This document shows positions 26,513 to 39,928 of a stretch of DNA of 64,000 nt, piece after piece (the first letter of the stretch is position 1; every line of letters starts with the position of its first letter). The position numbers and the translations under genes were made by a program. The notes below the pieces were generated by a model that worked only from the letters and a program-made list of their open reading frames with translations, searched no databases and had not been told where the DNA came from. Source of the stretch: Stutzerimonas stutzeri (GTDB taxonomy: Bacteria > Pseudomonadota > Gammaproteobacteria > Pseudomonadales > Pseudomonadaceae). The stretch spans positions 248,001-312,000 of the forward strand of contig NZ_JYHV01000011.1 of assembly GCF_000952685.1 (NCBI RefSeq). The letters are read 5' to 3'.

Positions 26513-27448
26513 TTAGCCGCACACGCGGTTTCGTCCTTGCGCCTTGGCTTGGTAAAGCGCTTGGTCGGCAACCTGGATCAGCGCTTTCAAATCGTCGTTG
26601 GGCTGCATCGGTGCAACACCGATGGAAATCGTCACGCCAGGCAAGATGCCTATCGGCGAACGGAAGGAGGTGATCTCATCGAGGCTCTGGCGCAGGCGCT
26701 CGCCGACCCCGCGCGCATCCCACAGCGCCATATCGGGAAGCAGAATCACGAACTCCTCTCCACCGTAGCGCACCAGGCTGTCCGTTGGACGGAGCAATTT
26801 CCCCAAGGTGTCGACAACCAAGCACAAGGCATGGTCACCGGCTAGGTGGCCATGCTTGTCGTTATAGTCCTTGAATCGATCGACATCGAGCATTAGGAGG
26901 GAGAGGGGTTGGTTATTGAAAACGCAGCGGGCGCTCTCGCGGTTGTAGATGTGTTCGAGCCAGCGCCTATTGAAGGATCCGGTGAGGGTGTCGACGTTGG
27001 CGTTCTGCTCGCTATTGATGATCAGCCGGTCACTCAGGCGAACCCGCTGGCAAAGCAGTTCGGCGAGGTTCTGCATCAGCTTGGGCGAGCGGGTGAGCAG
27101 TTGCATCGAACGTCGATGCAGCCGCAGCAGCACCGAGGGTTCGAGGGCAACGACATAGGCTGACGGCGGCAGGTTGTCCATGAAGCTGATCTCACCCGCA
27201 CAATCCCCAGGCCCGATGGCTCGTACTGGTTGACCGTCGAGTGAATCGAGATGGACGGCAAGCTCGCCATCGAGCACTAGGTAGAGGTAATGGTTGTGCT
27301 CGAGCGGCGAAAGCAGGATATCGCCGGTTGCGATCAGGCATGGCTCGAAGGCCTCCTGGAGCAAGCGCAGGCAGGGCTCGTCAACATGGTCCAGCAAGCG
27401 CGCTCGTTTGAGGTGCTGCATTTCAGCCCGCCATTCGGCAAGCCTCAT
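26513..27448 (-). CDS. Cyclic-nucleotide-binding-domain / GGDEF diguanylate cyclase
   Basis: Predicted 311 aa from the ATG at 27448; the open frame extends to 27583 but that part (a Cys-rich stretch) looks non-coding. Residues ~20-135 form a cNMP-binding beta-roll: IATGDILLSPLEHNHYLYLVLDGELAVHL, then IGPGDCAGEISFMDNLPPSAYVVALEPSVLLRL, close to a phosphate-binding cassette. The GGDEF domain follows with RYGGEEF intact and an RPTD inhibitory site five residues before it, so an active cyclase is predicted. The cassette has Gly-Glu-Ile-Ser but no obvious Arg for cAMP phosphate, so the ligand is uncertain. It is soluble, with no membrane segment. Confidence 0.88.
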   Translation of the reverse strand: MRLAEWRAEMQHLKRARLLDHVDEPCLRLLQEAFEPCLIATGDILLSPLEHNHYLYLVLDGELAVHLDSLDGQPVRAIGPGDCAGEISFMDNLPPSAYVVALEPSVLLRLHRRSMQLLTRSPKLMQNLAELLCQRVRLSDRLIINSEQNANVDTLTGSFNRRWLEHIYNRESARCVFNNQPLSLLMLDVDRFKDYNDKHGHLAGDHALCLVVDTLGKLLRPTDSLVRYGGEEFVILLPDMALWDARGVGERLRQSLDEITSFRSPIGILPGVTISIGVAPMQPNDDLKALIQVADQALYQAKAQGRNRVCG

Positions 27449-27659
27449 GACCGCAACATCCAGTTGGATGACCTCTTCGTCATGACTATCGCTGCGCCCC
27501 GTGACTACTGGCTGGGTCGGCCCCGTCTGGCCGCGATGGGCGCTGCAACAGCAGGCGCATCGAGATAGTGTCCACCCATGCAAAGCGTAGCCTTATTTGA
27601 CCGTACGGACAGGCGTGCGGCGTCACATTTCTTCGATGACCCGCCCGCCGTAATGCCGA

Positions 27660-28478
<819 letters not shown>

Positions 28479-28661
28479 TCATATGTGCCGGTGTCGTCTG
28501 CGTCCTTGCAGACAAGCGCATCGGGAGGAGTTGCCGATAATCAATCGGCGGCTAGACTCAGGTCAGGTTCTTCTGCCGCAGCGGTTGACGCGTGTCACTG
28601 GCCCGCGGCAACGCTGTAGAAGACCCCGACCCCGCAGAATAAAAGCAAACTGGAGGTTTCG

Positions 28662-29690
28662 ATGATAAGGGTTAAATCCACACTGGCCGTGCTTGGTGCC
28701 GCGACACTTTTGGGCACCAGCGGCTTGGCGCAGGCAGGGGCGACTCTGGATGCAGTAAAGAGCAAGGGCTTCGTGCAGTGCGGCGTCAGCGACGGGCTGC
28801 CGGGCTTTTCCTACACTGACGCCAAGGGCGAGTACAAAGGAATCGATGTGGATGTCTGCCGTGCGGTAGCGGCTGCGGTATTCGGCGATGCAGAAAAGGT
28901 CAAGTTCAGTCCGTTGACCGCCAAGGAACGCTTTACCGCTCTGCAATCGGGCGAAGTCGATGTGCTTTCGCGGAACACGACCTGGACCAGTTCGCGGGAC
29001 GCGGCCATGGGGCTTAACTTTACCGGGGTTACCTACTATGACGGGCAGGGCTTTCTGGTAAACAAGGAGCTCGGCGTATCCAGCGCTAAGGAGCTCGACG
29101 GTGCCACAGTCTGCATTCAGGCGGGGACCACCACCGAACTGAACCTCTCCGACTATTTCCGCGCCAACAACCTCAAGTACACCCCAATCACTTACGACAC
29201 CTCCGACGAAAGCGCCAAGTCGCTGGAATCCGGTCGCTGCGATGTGCTCACCTCCGACCAATCGCAGTTGTACGCGCAGCGCATCAAGCTGGCCAAGCCG
29301 GACGCCTATGTCGTGCTACCCGAAGTCATCTCCAAGGAACCGCTCGGCCCGGCCGTGCGTCAGGGGGACGAGGAGTGGTTCGATATCGTGCGCTGGTCGT
29401 TGCTGGCGATGGTCAATGCCGAGGAGTTGGGCGTGACTGCTGCTAACGTCGAGGAAACCGCCAAGAGCACCAAGAACCCTGACGTGGCGCGTCTGCTCGG
29501 AGCGGAAGGCGAATACGGTAAGGACCTGAAGCTGCCCAAGGATTGGGCAGTGCAAATCGTTAAACAGGTCGGCAATTATGGCGAGGTGTTCGATCGCAAC
29601 GTTGGTTCCGGTAGCGAGCTGAAGATCGAGCGCGGACTGAACGCGCTTTGGACCAATGGAGGTCTGCAGTACGCACCTCCGGTGCGCTGA
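28662..29690 (+). CDS. aapJ: General L-amino-acid ABC transporter, substrate-binding protein
   Basis: Predicted 342 aa with a Sec signal peptide (MIRVKSTLAVLGAATLLGTSGLAQA). Solute-binding family 3 features include FSYTDAKGEYKGIDVDVCRAVAAAVFG, PLTAKERFTALQSGEVDVLSRNTTWT and the C-terminal segment NYGEVFDRNVGSGSELKIERGLNALWTNGG. Together these identify the AapJ/BztA type, which is larger than HisJ-like proteins (~260 aa). It binds a broad set of L-amino acids in the periplasm and hands them to AapQM. A TGGAGG site precedes the ATG. It is the first gene of aapJQMP. Confidence 0.95.
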   Translation: MIRVKSTLAVLGAATLLGTSGLAQAGATLDAVKSKGFVQCGVSDGLPGFSYTDAKGEYKGIDVDVCRAVAAAVFGDAEKVKFSPLTAKERFTALQSGEVDVLSRNTTWTSSRDAAMGLNFTGVTYYDGQGFLVNKELGVSSAKELDGATVCIQAGTTTELNLSDYFRANNLKYTPITYDTSDESAKSLESGRCDVLTSDQSQLYAQRIKLAKPDAYVVLPEVISKEPLGPAVRQGDEEWFDIVRWSLLAMVNAEELGVTAANVEETAKSTKNPDVARLLGAEGEYGKDLKLPKDWAVQIVKQVGNYGEVFDRNVGSGSELKIERGLNALWTNGGLQYAPPVR

Positions 29691-29778
29691 CCACGCCGGG
29701 CCAGCGGGAAGCTGGCCTTGTTTCAAGGATGAGTGTTGCCGGTGCGCCCGCATCGGCAGCGCCGTATGAGGTTTCTTG

Positions 29779-30963
29779 ATGCGAACCATCGCCAAAACGG
29801 GGGCAGCGCGCGGCTCGCTGCTCACGGATCCGCAGGCACGTGCCTGGGTGTTCCAGGTCATCGCCGTCATCACAGTAGTAGGGATCGGCTGGTTTTTGTT
29901 CGACAATACCCAGACCAATCTTGCCCACCGGGGCATTACTTCAGGCTTCGGTTTTCTCGACAACGCTGCCGGTTTCGGCATCTCCCAACATCTAATCGAC
30001 TACAGCGAAAGCGATTCTTATGGACGCGTGTTTTGGGTCGGCTTGCTCAACACGCTTCTGGTCAGCGTCATCGGGATTATCCTGGCGACTATCTTCGGAT
30101 TCATTCTCGGCGTCGCCCGATTGTCGCCGAACTGGTTGATCCGCCAGATCGCCACTGTCTATATCGAGACATTCCGCAATATCCCGCCGCTGCTGCAGAT
30201 CTTTTTCGTCTACTTCGCCGTGCTCAGCCCGTTGCCGGGACCGCGTGACAGCCTGAGCTTGTGGGACATCATTTTTGTCAACAACCGTGGCGTGCAAATG
30301 CCTTCACCGAGTGCGGGGGAGGGCTTCTGGCCGTTCTGGATTGCGATGTTCCTGGCGCTGGTGGCGATCGTCATGCTCAACCGCTGGGCTCGGGCCCGAC
30401 GCCATGCCACGGGACAGATTTTCCCGGTGTTCTGGAGCAGCCTGGCACTGTTCATCGCGGTGCCGGGGCTGTCCTCGTTGCTCTTCGGCGGGCCGTTCCT
30501 ATGGGAAATCCCCGAGCTGCAGCGGTTCAACATCCGTGGCGGTTGGGTGGTAATCCCTGAGCTGGTGTCGATCGTGCTGGCGCTGTCGATTTATACCGCC
30601 GCATTCATTGGTGAAACCGTAAGAGCGGGCATCCAGTCGGTCAGCCATGGACAGACCGAAGCGGCGGCGTCGCTCGGGCTCCGGCCCGGCCGTGTGCTGC
30701 GCCTGGTCATCATTCCCCAGGCACTTCGGGTGATCATTCCGCCGCTGACGAGCCAGTACCTCAACCTGGCGAAGAATTCGTCGCTAGCGGCTGCGATCGG
30801 CTATCCGGACATGGTCTCGCTGTTTGCCGGCACGGTGCTCAACCAGACCGGACAGGCGATCGAAACCATGGCCATTACCATGAGCGTGTACCTCGCCATC
30901 AGCATCAGCATTTCGCTGTTGATGAACTGGTACAACAAGCGCATCGCGCTGATCGAGCGGTAA
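29779..30963 (+). CDS. aapQ: General L-amino-acid ABC transporter, permease AapQ
   Basis: Predicted 394 aa; the ATG at 29779 follows a TTG in the same frame and is preferred. It is long for an amino-acid permease because of an extra periplasmic/loop region between the first helices, as in AapQ/BztB. Hydrophobic segments recur throughout. The inner-membrane permease signature WVGLLNTLLVSVIGIILATIFGFILGVARLS lies early, and the EAA-type loop EAAASLGLRPGRVLRLVIIPQALRVIIPPLTSQYLNLAKNSSLAAAIG contacts the ATPase. It lies 88 bp after aapJ and 10 bp before aapM. Confidence 0.94.
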   Translation: MRTIAKTGAARGSLLTDPQARAWVFQVIAVITVVGIGWFLFDNTQTNLAHRGITSGFGFLDNAAGFGISQHLIDYSESDSYGRVFWVGLLNTLLVSVIGIILATIFGFILGVARLSPNWLIRQIATVYIETFRNIPPLLQIFFVYFAVLSPLPGPRDSLSLWDIIFVNNRGVQMPSPSAGEGFWPFWIAMFLALVAIVMLNRWARARRHATGQIFPVFWSSLALFIAVPGLSSLLFGGPFLWEIPELQRFNIRGGWVVIPELVSIVLALSIYTAAFIGETVRAGIQSVSHGQTEAAASLGLRPGRVLRLVIIPQALRVIIPPLTSQYLNLAKNSSLAAAIGYPDMVSLFAGTVLNQTGQAIETMAITMSVYLAISISISLLMNWYNKRIALIER

Positions 30964-30973
30964 GGACGAGCGC

Positions 30974-32071
30974 ATGACGACCCATACTTTCAAACCGGAC
31001 CTGCCGGCGCCTTCCACCAATATCGGTGCAGTGGCCTGGATGCGGGCCAATCTGTTCTCCAGCTGGATCAACACACTGCTGACGCTTGTCGGGTTGTACC
31101 TGATCTGGTTAGTCGTTCCGCCCATCATTGAATGGGCAATCATCAAGGCCGATTGGAGTGGCGAGTCACGAGCCGATTGCACTCGAGAAGGGGCGTGCTG
31201 GGTGTTCGTGCAGACCCGCTTCAGCCAGTTCATGTACGGCTTCTACCCGGCAGAGCTGCGCTGGCGGGTGGACCTGACGGGCTGGCTCGCAATCATTGGC
31301 GCTGCGCCTCTGTTCCTTAGGCAAATGCGACACAAGGCGCGCTACGGTATTGCCTATCTAGTGATCTATCCGCTGCTTGCCTACTGGCTGTTGCACGGTG
31401 GTTTCCTCGGTCTGGAAACGGTGCCGACCAGCCGTTGGGGCGGGTTGATGCTGACTATCGTCATCGCTGCCGTGGGCATTGCTGGCGCTTTGCCGCTGGG
31501 TATTCTGCTGGCGCTCGGTCGGCGTTCCAGCATGCCGGCTATCCGTGTGCTCTGCGTGACGTTCATCGAGTTCTGGCGTGGTGTACCCCTCATCACCGTG
31601 CTTTTCATGTCCTCGGTGATGCTGCCGCTGTTTCTGCCAGAGGGGATGAATCTCGACAAGCTGATGCGGGCCATGGTGATGGTGGTGTTCTTCGAGGCGG
31701 CATACATCGCTGAAGTGGTGCGTGGCGGCCTGCAGGCGATCCCCAAAGGACAGTACGAGGCGGCCGCGGCGATGGGGCTGGGCTATTGGCGCAGCATGGT
31801 GCTGGTAATCCTGCCGCAGGCACTGAAGATGGTCATCCCCGGGATAGTCAATACCTTCATCGCGCTGTTCAAAGACACCAGTCTGGTGATCATCATCGGC
31901 TTGTTCGACTTCCTCAACAGCATCAAGCGTGCGACGTCGGACCCTGCCTGGCTCGGTATGTCGACCGAGGGATACGTCTTCGCGGCGCTGGTCTACTGGA
32001 TGTTCTGCTTTGGAATGTCGCGCTATTCCATGCACCTGGAGCGCAAGCTCGACACCGGCCACCGGAATTAA
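30974..32071 (+). CDS. aapM: General L-amino-acid ABC transporter, permease AapM
   Basis: Predicted 365 aa. It is the second permease, again longer than HisM-type proteins, with an N-terminal membrane segment ([20 protein letters not shown]), a ~60-residue loop containing Cys, and the permease core. The EAA loop [48 protein letters not shown] is complete. It pairs with AapQ to form the transmembrane channel. The 10-bp gap from aapQ and 11-bp gap to aapP indicate one transcript. Confidence 0.94.
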   Translation: MTTHTFKPDLPAPSTNIGAVAWMRANLFSSWINTLLTLVGLYLIWLVVPPIIEWAIIKADWSGESRADCTREGACWVFVQTRFSQFMYGFYPAELRWRVDLTGWLAIIGAAPLFLRQMRHKARYGIAYLVIYPLLAYWLLHGGFLGLETVPTSRWGGLMLTIVIAAVGIAGALPLGILLALGRRSSMPAIRVLCVTFIEFWRGVPLITVLFMSSVMLPLFLPEGMNLDKLMRAMVMVVFFEAAYIAEVVRGGLQAIPKGQYEAAAAMGLGYWRSMVLVILPQALKMVIPGIVNTFIALFKDTSLVIIIGLFDFLNSIKRATSDPAWLGMSTEGYVFAALVYWMFCFGMSRYSMHLERKLDTGHRN

Positions 32072-32082
32072 GGAAAAGCATC

Positions 32083-32859
32083 ATGAACGAAACATCTCTG
32101 CGATCCGATCAGCCCGAGCAAGCTGGTGAGCCTGTCATCCAGATGCAGGGCGTGCACAAGTGGTTCGGCCAGTTCCATGTGCTCAAGGACATCAATCTCA
32201 ACGTTACCCAGGGCGAGCGCATCGTTCTATGCGGGCCTTCGGGCTCGGGCAAGTCCACCACCATCCGCTGTCTCAATCGTCTCGAGGAGCATCAGCAGGG
32301 CCGGATCGTGATCAACGACGTGGAGCTGACCAACGATCTGAAGCAGATCGAGGCGATCCGCAGCGAAGTCGGCATGGTGTTCCAGCACTTCAACCTGTTC
32401 CCGCACCTCACGGTGCTACAGAACTGTACCCTGGCCCCAATGTGGGTGCGCAAGCTACCGCGGCGTCAGGCCGAAGAAATCGCCATGCATTATTTGGAGC
32501 GTGTGCGGATTCCGGAGCAGGCCGACAAGTTTCCGGGACAGCTGTCGGGCGGCCAGCAGCAACGGGTCGCGATCGCTCGGGCACTGTGCATGAAGCCGAA
32601 GATCATGCTGTTCGACGAACCCACCTCGGCGCTGGACCCGGAAATGGTCAAGGAAGTACTGGATACCATGGTCGGCCTCGCCGAAAGCGGGATGACCATG
32701 CTGTGCGTGACCCATGAAATGGGCTTCGCTCGCACCGTAGCCGACCGGGTGATCTTCATGGATAAGGGCGAGATCGTCGAAGAAGCCGATCCCGAAACCT
32801 TCTTCACCAATCCGAGGAACGAGCGCACCAAGCTGTTCCTGAGTCAGATACTGCACTAA
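32083..32859 (+). CDS. aapP: General L-amino-acid ABC transporter, ATP-binding protein AapP
   Basis: Predicted 258 aa from the ATG at 32083 ([13 protein letters not shown]); the open frame upstream only overlaps aapM. Polar amino-acid ATPase features: Walker [11 protein letters not shown]-loop [16 protein letters not shown], signature [15 protein letters not shown], Walker [17 protein letters not shown] and H-loop TMLCVTHEM. It energises AapQM. It is the last gene of the operon, followed by a perfect hairpin at 32905-32926. Confidence 0.96.
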   Translation: MNETSLRSDQPEQAGEPVIQMQGVHKWFGQFHVLKDINLNVTQGERIVLCGPSGSGKSTTIRCLNRLEEHQQGRIVINDVELTNDLKQIEAIRSEVGMVFQHFNLFPHLTVLQNCTLAPMWVRKLPRRQAEEIAMHYLERVRIPEQADKFPGQLSGGQQQRVAIARALCMKPKIMLFDEPTSALDPEMVKEVLDTMVGLAESGMTMLCVTHEMGFARTVADRVIFMDKGEIVEEADPETFFTNPRNERTKLFLSQILH

Positions 32860-32904
32860 GCGCGCAGCGGCACATTCCAGGCGAGCGTGAATGGCGTCTT
32901 TCGC

Positions 32905-32926
32905 ATCCACCGTGTGAACGGTGGAT
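32905..32926. repeat. ATCCACCGT hairpin, dispersed-repeat type
   Basis: Perfect 9-bp stem ATCCACCGT / ACGGTGGAT with a GTGA tetraloop, 45 bp after aapP. A second copy of the core, GATCCACCCTGCG, follows at about 32938-32950. Similar TCCACC-containing palindromes are, from memory, common intergenic repeats in this group. It may also end the aap transcript, although there is no T-run. Confidence 0.55.
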
Positions 32927-33041
32927 TGCAGACGCGTGATCCACCCTGCGTGTGTGGAGCTTGCAGCAGGCTTAGCCTCGGACGCTGTCATGGGCTAGAA
33001 TACGCGGCCCGACTGCTCCCCCCTCCGAGGCTGTTCCGACG

Positions 33042-36938
<3,897 letters not shown>

Positions 36939-36960
36939 CCTGACCCTGGACGGAACGGAA

Positions 36961-36994
36961 AGCTCGGAGGCGTACAGGCGCCCCGGGCTTTTTT
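36961..36994 (+). terminator. purL terminator
   Basis: Stem AGCTCGG / CCGGGCT (one wobble) closing a GC-rich loop and followed directly by TTTTTT. It lies 22 bp after the purL stop. Confidence 0.8.
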
Positions 36995-37140
36995 GTTAAC
37001 TGTGATTCGGTCGACGATGCCTGCTGAACCAAGCATCAGTGGCAACGTCTGATATCGGCAATGCAGAGATGCCGAGTCGGTCGGCGAATCGGTTGTCTCG
37101 GCGGAGAGGTGCTCCGCCGTCTGTTCTTGCGGAGACGTTG

Positions 37141-37458
37141 ATGTACAAGCTGTGTTTCTATGTTCCGGAAAGCCACCTGGACGCAGTCAAGAAGGCAGTC
37201 TTCGCTGCCGGTGCCGGGCGCATCGGTGCATACGACAGTTGCTGCTGGCAGGTGCTCGGGCACGGTCAGTACCGCCCGCTGGAGGGCAGCAAGCCATTCC
37301 TTGGGCAACTTGGCCAGGTGCACTCGTTGTCGGAATGGAAGGTTGAATTGGTGGTGGCTGACGAGCTGATTCATGACAGCGTCAAGGCACTCAAGCGTAC
37401 CCACCCGTACGAGACGCCCGCATTCGAGGTGTGGCGGCTGTCCGATTTGCAGTTCTGA
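37141..37458 (+). CDS. NIF3-like small protein (YqfO/NGG1p-interacting-factor-3 type)
   Basis: Predicted 105 aa. The ATG at 37141 (MYKLCFYVPESHLDAVKKAVF) is chosen over an upstream in-frame start because the conserved N-terminus begins here. The sequence AAGAGRIGAYDSCCWQVLGHGQYRPLEGSKPFLGQ and the C-terminal RTHPYETPAFEVW match the stand-alone version of the ACT/PII-like insert domain found in NIF3 family proteins. Biological role is unknown. It follows purL, as I remember it doing in Pseudomonas. Confidence 0.85.
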   Translation: MYKLCFYVPESHLDAVKKAVFAAGAGRIGAYDSCCWQVLGHGQYRPLEGSKPFLGQLGQVHSLSEWKVELVVADELIHDSVKALKRTHPYETPAFEVWRLSDLQF

Positions 37459-37474
37459 TTGGTGCGTTACGAAC

Positions 37475-37508
37475 AAACCCGAGTCGCCACTGACCACTCG
37501 GGTTTTTT
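37475..37508 (+). terminator. Intrinsic terminator after the NIF3-like gene
   Basis: A 10-bp stem AAACCCGAGT / ACTCGGGTTT followed by TTT. It lies between convergent genes (ohr comes from the other side), so it may serve both. Confidence 0.85.
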
Positions 37509-37531
37509 GTGCGCGTCAGACGTGAACCGGC

Positions 37532-37960
37532 TTAGACAGCGACATTCAGGCGAACCTCGATATTTCCGCGGGTGGCGTTGGAGTAGGGGCATACCTGGTG
37601 AGCGGCTTCGGTCAGTTGCTCGGCAGCTGATCGCTCAAGACCTGGCAGGCTGACGTTCAACTGGACTTCGAGCCCGAATCCGCCGGGAATCTGACCGATG
37701 CCCACCTGGCCGGTGACCGCTGTATCGATCGGCAGTTGCTGTTTCAACTGGCTAGCGGCGAACTTCAGCGCGCCAATAAAGCAGGCTGAGTAGCCAGCGG
37801 CAAACAGTTGCTCCGGGTTGGTGCCTTCGCCGCCTTGCCCGCCGAGTTCTTTGGGAGTGGAGAGCTTTAGATCGAGCAGGCCGTCGGACGATGCTGCACG
37901 GCCATCGCGACCTCCGGTGGCAGTGGCGGTTGCGGTATAGAGGGCCTTGATGGTTTGCAT
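37532..37960 (-). CDS. ohr: Organic hydroperoxide resistance protein Ohr
   Basis: Predicted 142 aa. It is a thiol peroxidase of the OsmC/Ohr family that reduces organic and fatty-acid hydroperoxides. Both catalytic cysteines are in place: Cys60 in [10 protein letters not shown] and Cys124 in [12 protein letters not shown], which places it in Ohr rather than OsmC. It starts [22 protein letters not shown]. The MarR-family regulator gene ohrR lies just upstream on the same strand, and the gap between them holds paired palindromes, so peroxide-inducible expression is expected. Confidence 0.96.
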   Translation of the reverse strand: MQTIKALYTATATATGGRDGRAASSDGLLDLKLSTPKELGGQGGEGTNPEQLFAAGYSACFIGALKFAASQLKQQLPIDTAVTGQVGIGQIPGGFGLEVQLNVSLPGLERSAAEQLTEAAHQVCPYSNATRGNIEVRLNVAV

Positions 37961-38000
37961 GTTTCGTTTCCTCGGGAGTGGCGTTCAGTTGCGGTTTAAC

Positions 38001-38033
38001 TTATCGCGATAATATTTATCGCACAAGATAAAT
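38001..38033. promoter_or_regulatory. Putative OhrR operator, two palindromes
   Basis: TTATCGCGATAA (38001-38012) is a perfect 12-bp palindrome. Two bases later ATTTATC-N6-GATAAAT (38014-38033) is a second perfect inverted repeat sharing the TTATC half-site. They lie 41-73 bp upstream of ohr and downstream of ohrR, the position expected for the OhrR-controlled ohr promoter. Binding by OhrR is an inference. Confidence 0.65.
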
Positions 38034-38100
38034 CCGATCGCGACTGCTTGAGCAGCGTCTGCGGAGTCACTGGCGAGGGTAGCGCCGCGCCCGGCGGCGC

Positions 38101-38550
38101 TTAGTTACCTTTCAGCAATGCGCTGCGAAGGGCGACAAGTTGATTGCGTAGCACCAACAGCGCATCGCGTGACTGCCCGGTACATTCGAGCATGCAGTCG
38201 GGGAAGTGCAGGGCGCGTTGCTTCATGGCACGCCCCGCGTCAGTGAGATGCAGTTCGACTACTCGTTCATCGCTGCTGCTGCGGGTCCGGCTGATCAAAC
38301 CTTCGGCTTCCAGGCGTTTGAGCAATGGCGTCAGCGAACCGGGCTCGGTCAGCAACCGAGCGCTGATTTCCCCGACGGTGAGCCCGTCGCGCTCCCAAAG
38401 CACGAGCATCGCCAGATATTGCGGGTAGGTCAGACCGATGCTTTGCAACAAGGGCTTATAAGCTTTGGTCATCTGCAGCGAGGCGGAATACAGGGCAAAA
38501 CACAGCTGATTATCCAGCTGCAGCTGCTCGTCTGAAGGCGTCTTCGTCAT
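38101..38550 (-). CDS. ohrR: MarR-family organic peroxide sensor OhrR
   Basis: Predicted 149 aa with a winged helix ([45 protein letters not shown], then the wing [16 protein letters not shown]). The reactive cysteine is Cys17 in [11 protein letters not shown], the site oxidised by organic hydroperoxides in OhrR. Cys119 and Cys123 near the C-terminus make it probably a two-cysteine type that forms a disulfide. It represses ohr until oxidised. It is transcribed in the same direction as ohr, upstream of it. Confidence 0.95.
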   Translation of the reverse strand: MTKTPSDEQLQLDNQLCFALYSASLQMTKAYKPLLQSIGLTYPQYLAMLVLWERDGLTVGEISARLLTEPGSLTPLLKRLEAEGLISRTRSSSDERVVELHLTDAGRAMKQRALHFPDCMLECTGQSRDALLVLRNQLVALRSALLKGN

Positions 38551-38626
38551 GGGTGGCCGAATGGCAGGAGAATGGCTTTCACGTTAACGTGCGGCCTCGC
38601 CTGGTGCCAAGCTCGGCGCGTATTTG

Positions 38627-39127
38627 TCAGGGGCGGATCTCGATCAGCGTACCGTTCTTCACCAGATTCCAGATCTCGCGCATATCATCGTTTTTCAGCG
38701 CGATGCACCCCTCGGTCCAGTCGAGAGTATGGAAAAACCACTCCGGATATTCTTCATCGAGCGGTGTGCCGTGAAGCATGATCATGCTTCCCGGGCGCTC
38801 GCCTTCGCGGCTGGCCCGTGCCAGGTCCTTGGCGTTCGGATAGGAGATGTGCATCGCCAGGTTGTATTTGTCGGAGGTCTTGCGCCAGTCGATCCAGTAA
38901 AACCCCTCGGGTGTCCGCTGGTCGCCTTCACGCTCCTTGGGACCTGGTTGCTTGCCCAGGGACACGCGGTAGCTCTTCATGGTAACGCCGCGGCTAATGA
39001 GGTGAAGCTGACGCTCGGACTTGACCACCAGCACCTTGTCGATGAAAGCATCATCGAATACTGGCGCGGCGGTAGCATGTGAGAGGGCAGCAAATGTGAA
39101 GCAGAAGATCGCTAACAGCCAGCGCAT
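38627..39127 (-). CDS. L,D-transpeptidase (YkuD domain)
   Basis: Predicted 166 aa with a Sec signal peptide (MRWLLAIFCFTFAALSHATA). The YkuD core is present: KVLVVKSERQLHLISRG, the block GPKEREGDQRTPEGFYWIDWR, the catalytic His119 in IMLHGTP and the nucleophile Cys141 in WTEGCIAL. Such periplasmic enzymes make 3-3 peptidoglycan cross-links or attach or release lipoproteins; the small single-domain ErfK-like form without LysM is often specialised. Its exact reaction is not deducible. It lies 26 bp downstream of the Nudix gene on the same strand and may share its transcript. Confidence 0.9.
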   Translation of the reverse strand: MRWLLAIFCFTFAALSHATAAPVFDDAFIDKVLVVKSERQLHLISRGVTMKSYRVSLGKQPGPKEREGDQRTPEGFYWIDWRKTSDKYNLAMHISYPNAKDLARASREGERPGSMIMLHGTPLDEEYPEWFFHTLDWTEGCIALKNDDMREIWNLVKNGTLIEIRP

Positions 39128-39153
39128 TGGAGCTTTCCTGAATCCTTACGGCA

Positions 39154-39708
39154 TCAGACCTGTTTGCGCGCCACTCGCATTGCTTCGATGGCTTCGTTGC
39201 GCACCGGGAAGGTCTGCTGCACCCGGTCGGCGAAAAAGTATTCTAGGGTACGGCCAATCGTCGGAAAAGCCAGCTCTGACCAAGGGATGTCAGCCTGTCG
39301 GAAAAGCCTGACTTCGAGGCTCTCGTCTCCCGCGCAGAATCGTTCGTCCACCAATTCTGCGCGAAAGAACATGTAGACCTGATTGATATGTGGCAGGTCG
39401 AACAGCGTGTAGAGCTGCAAGTCCGTGACTCGAGCGCACGCTTCCTCCAGAGTCTCCCGCTCCGCCGCCTGCTGTACGGTCTCACCGTTCTCCATAAAGC
39501 CGGCCGGCAGTGTCCAATAACCGCGTCGCGGTTCTATCGCCCGGCGGCAGAGCAATACGTGGTCTTCCCATATAGGCAGACAACCGGCGACGATGCGTGG
39601 GTTCTGATAGTGAACCGTATCGCAGGATGTGCAGACAAATCGGGTCCGATTATCCCCATCAGGGACCCGCTCGGTGATCGAACCGCCGCACTGGCTGCAG
39701 AATTTCAT
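39154..39708 (-). CDS. Nudix hydrolase with N-terminal zinc ribbon
   Basis: Predicted 184 aa. An N-terminal zinc ribbon with Cys4, Cys7, Cys26 and Cys29 precedes the Nudix fold. The Nudix box is G70-x5-E76-x7-RE-TL-EE, but the usual Gly after EE-x is Cys91. Zinc-ribbon Nudix proteins include NudC-like NADH/NAD-cap pyrophosphatases, but this one is shorter (NudC is ~270 aa) and its substrate is unassigned. It starts divergently from the second Nudix gene, with a 220-bp shared promoter region, and is followed by the L,D-transpeptidase gene. Confidence 0.9.
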   Translation of the reverse strand: MKFCSQCGGSITERVPDGDNRTRFVCTSCDTVHYQNPRIVAGCLPIWEDHVLLCRRAIEPRRGYWTLPAGFMENGETVQQAAERETLEEACARVTDLQLYTLFDLPHINQVYMFFRAELVDERFCAGDESLEVRLFRQADIPWSELAFPTIGRTLEYFFADRVQQTFPVRNEAIEAMRVARKQV

Positions 39709-39928
39709 CGCGCTTCCTTCGGTATACGGATCATTCCCACAGCCCGGGGCGACGGGCTGCGTTATTGCTGAAATCTAGTTTGCCGCGAAAAGCTTGCCAG
39801 CGACAGTTGGGTCTCTTTGGTTGTGTTCGTTGTCGTCGAGTCAGAGCTGCCGGATTTTGCCCTTGCCCGTCTTGGGCGCCTCGGTGATTCATGCCATGAT
39901 GCCTGTCAAAGACTGAAAGAGATGTTTC

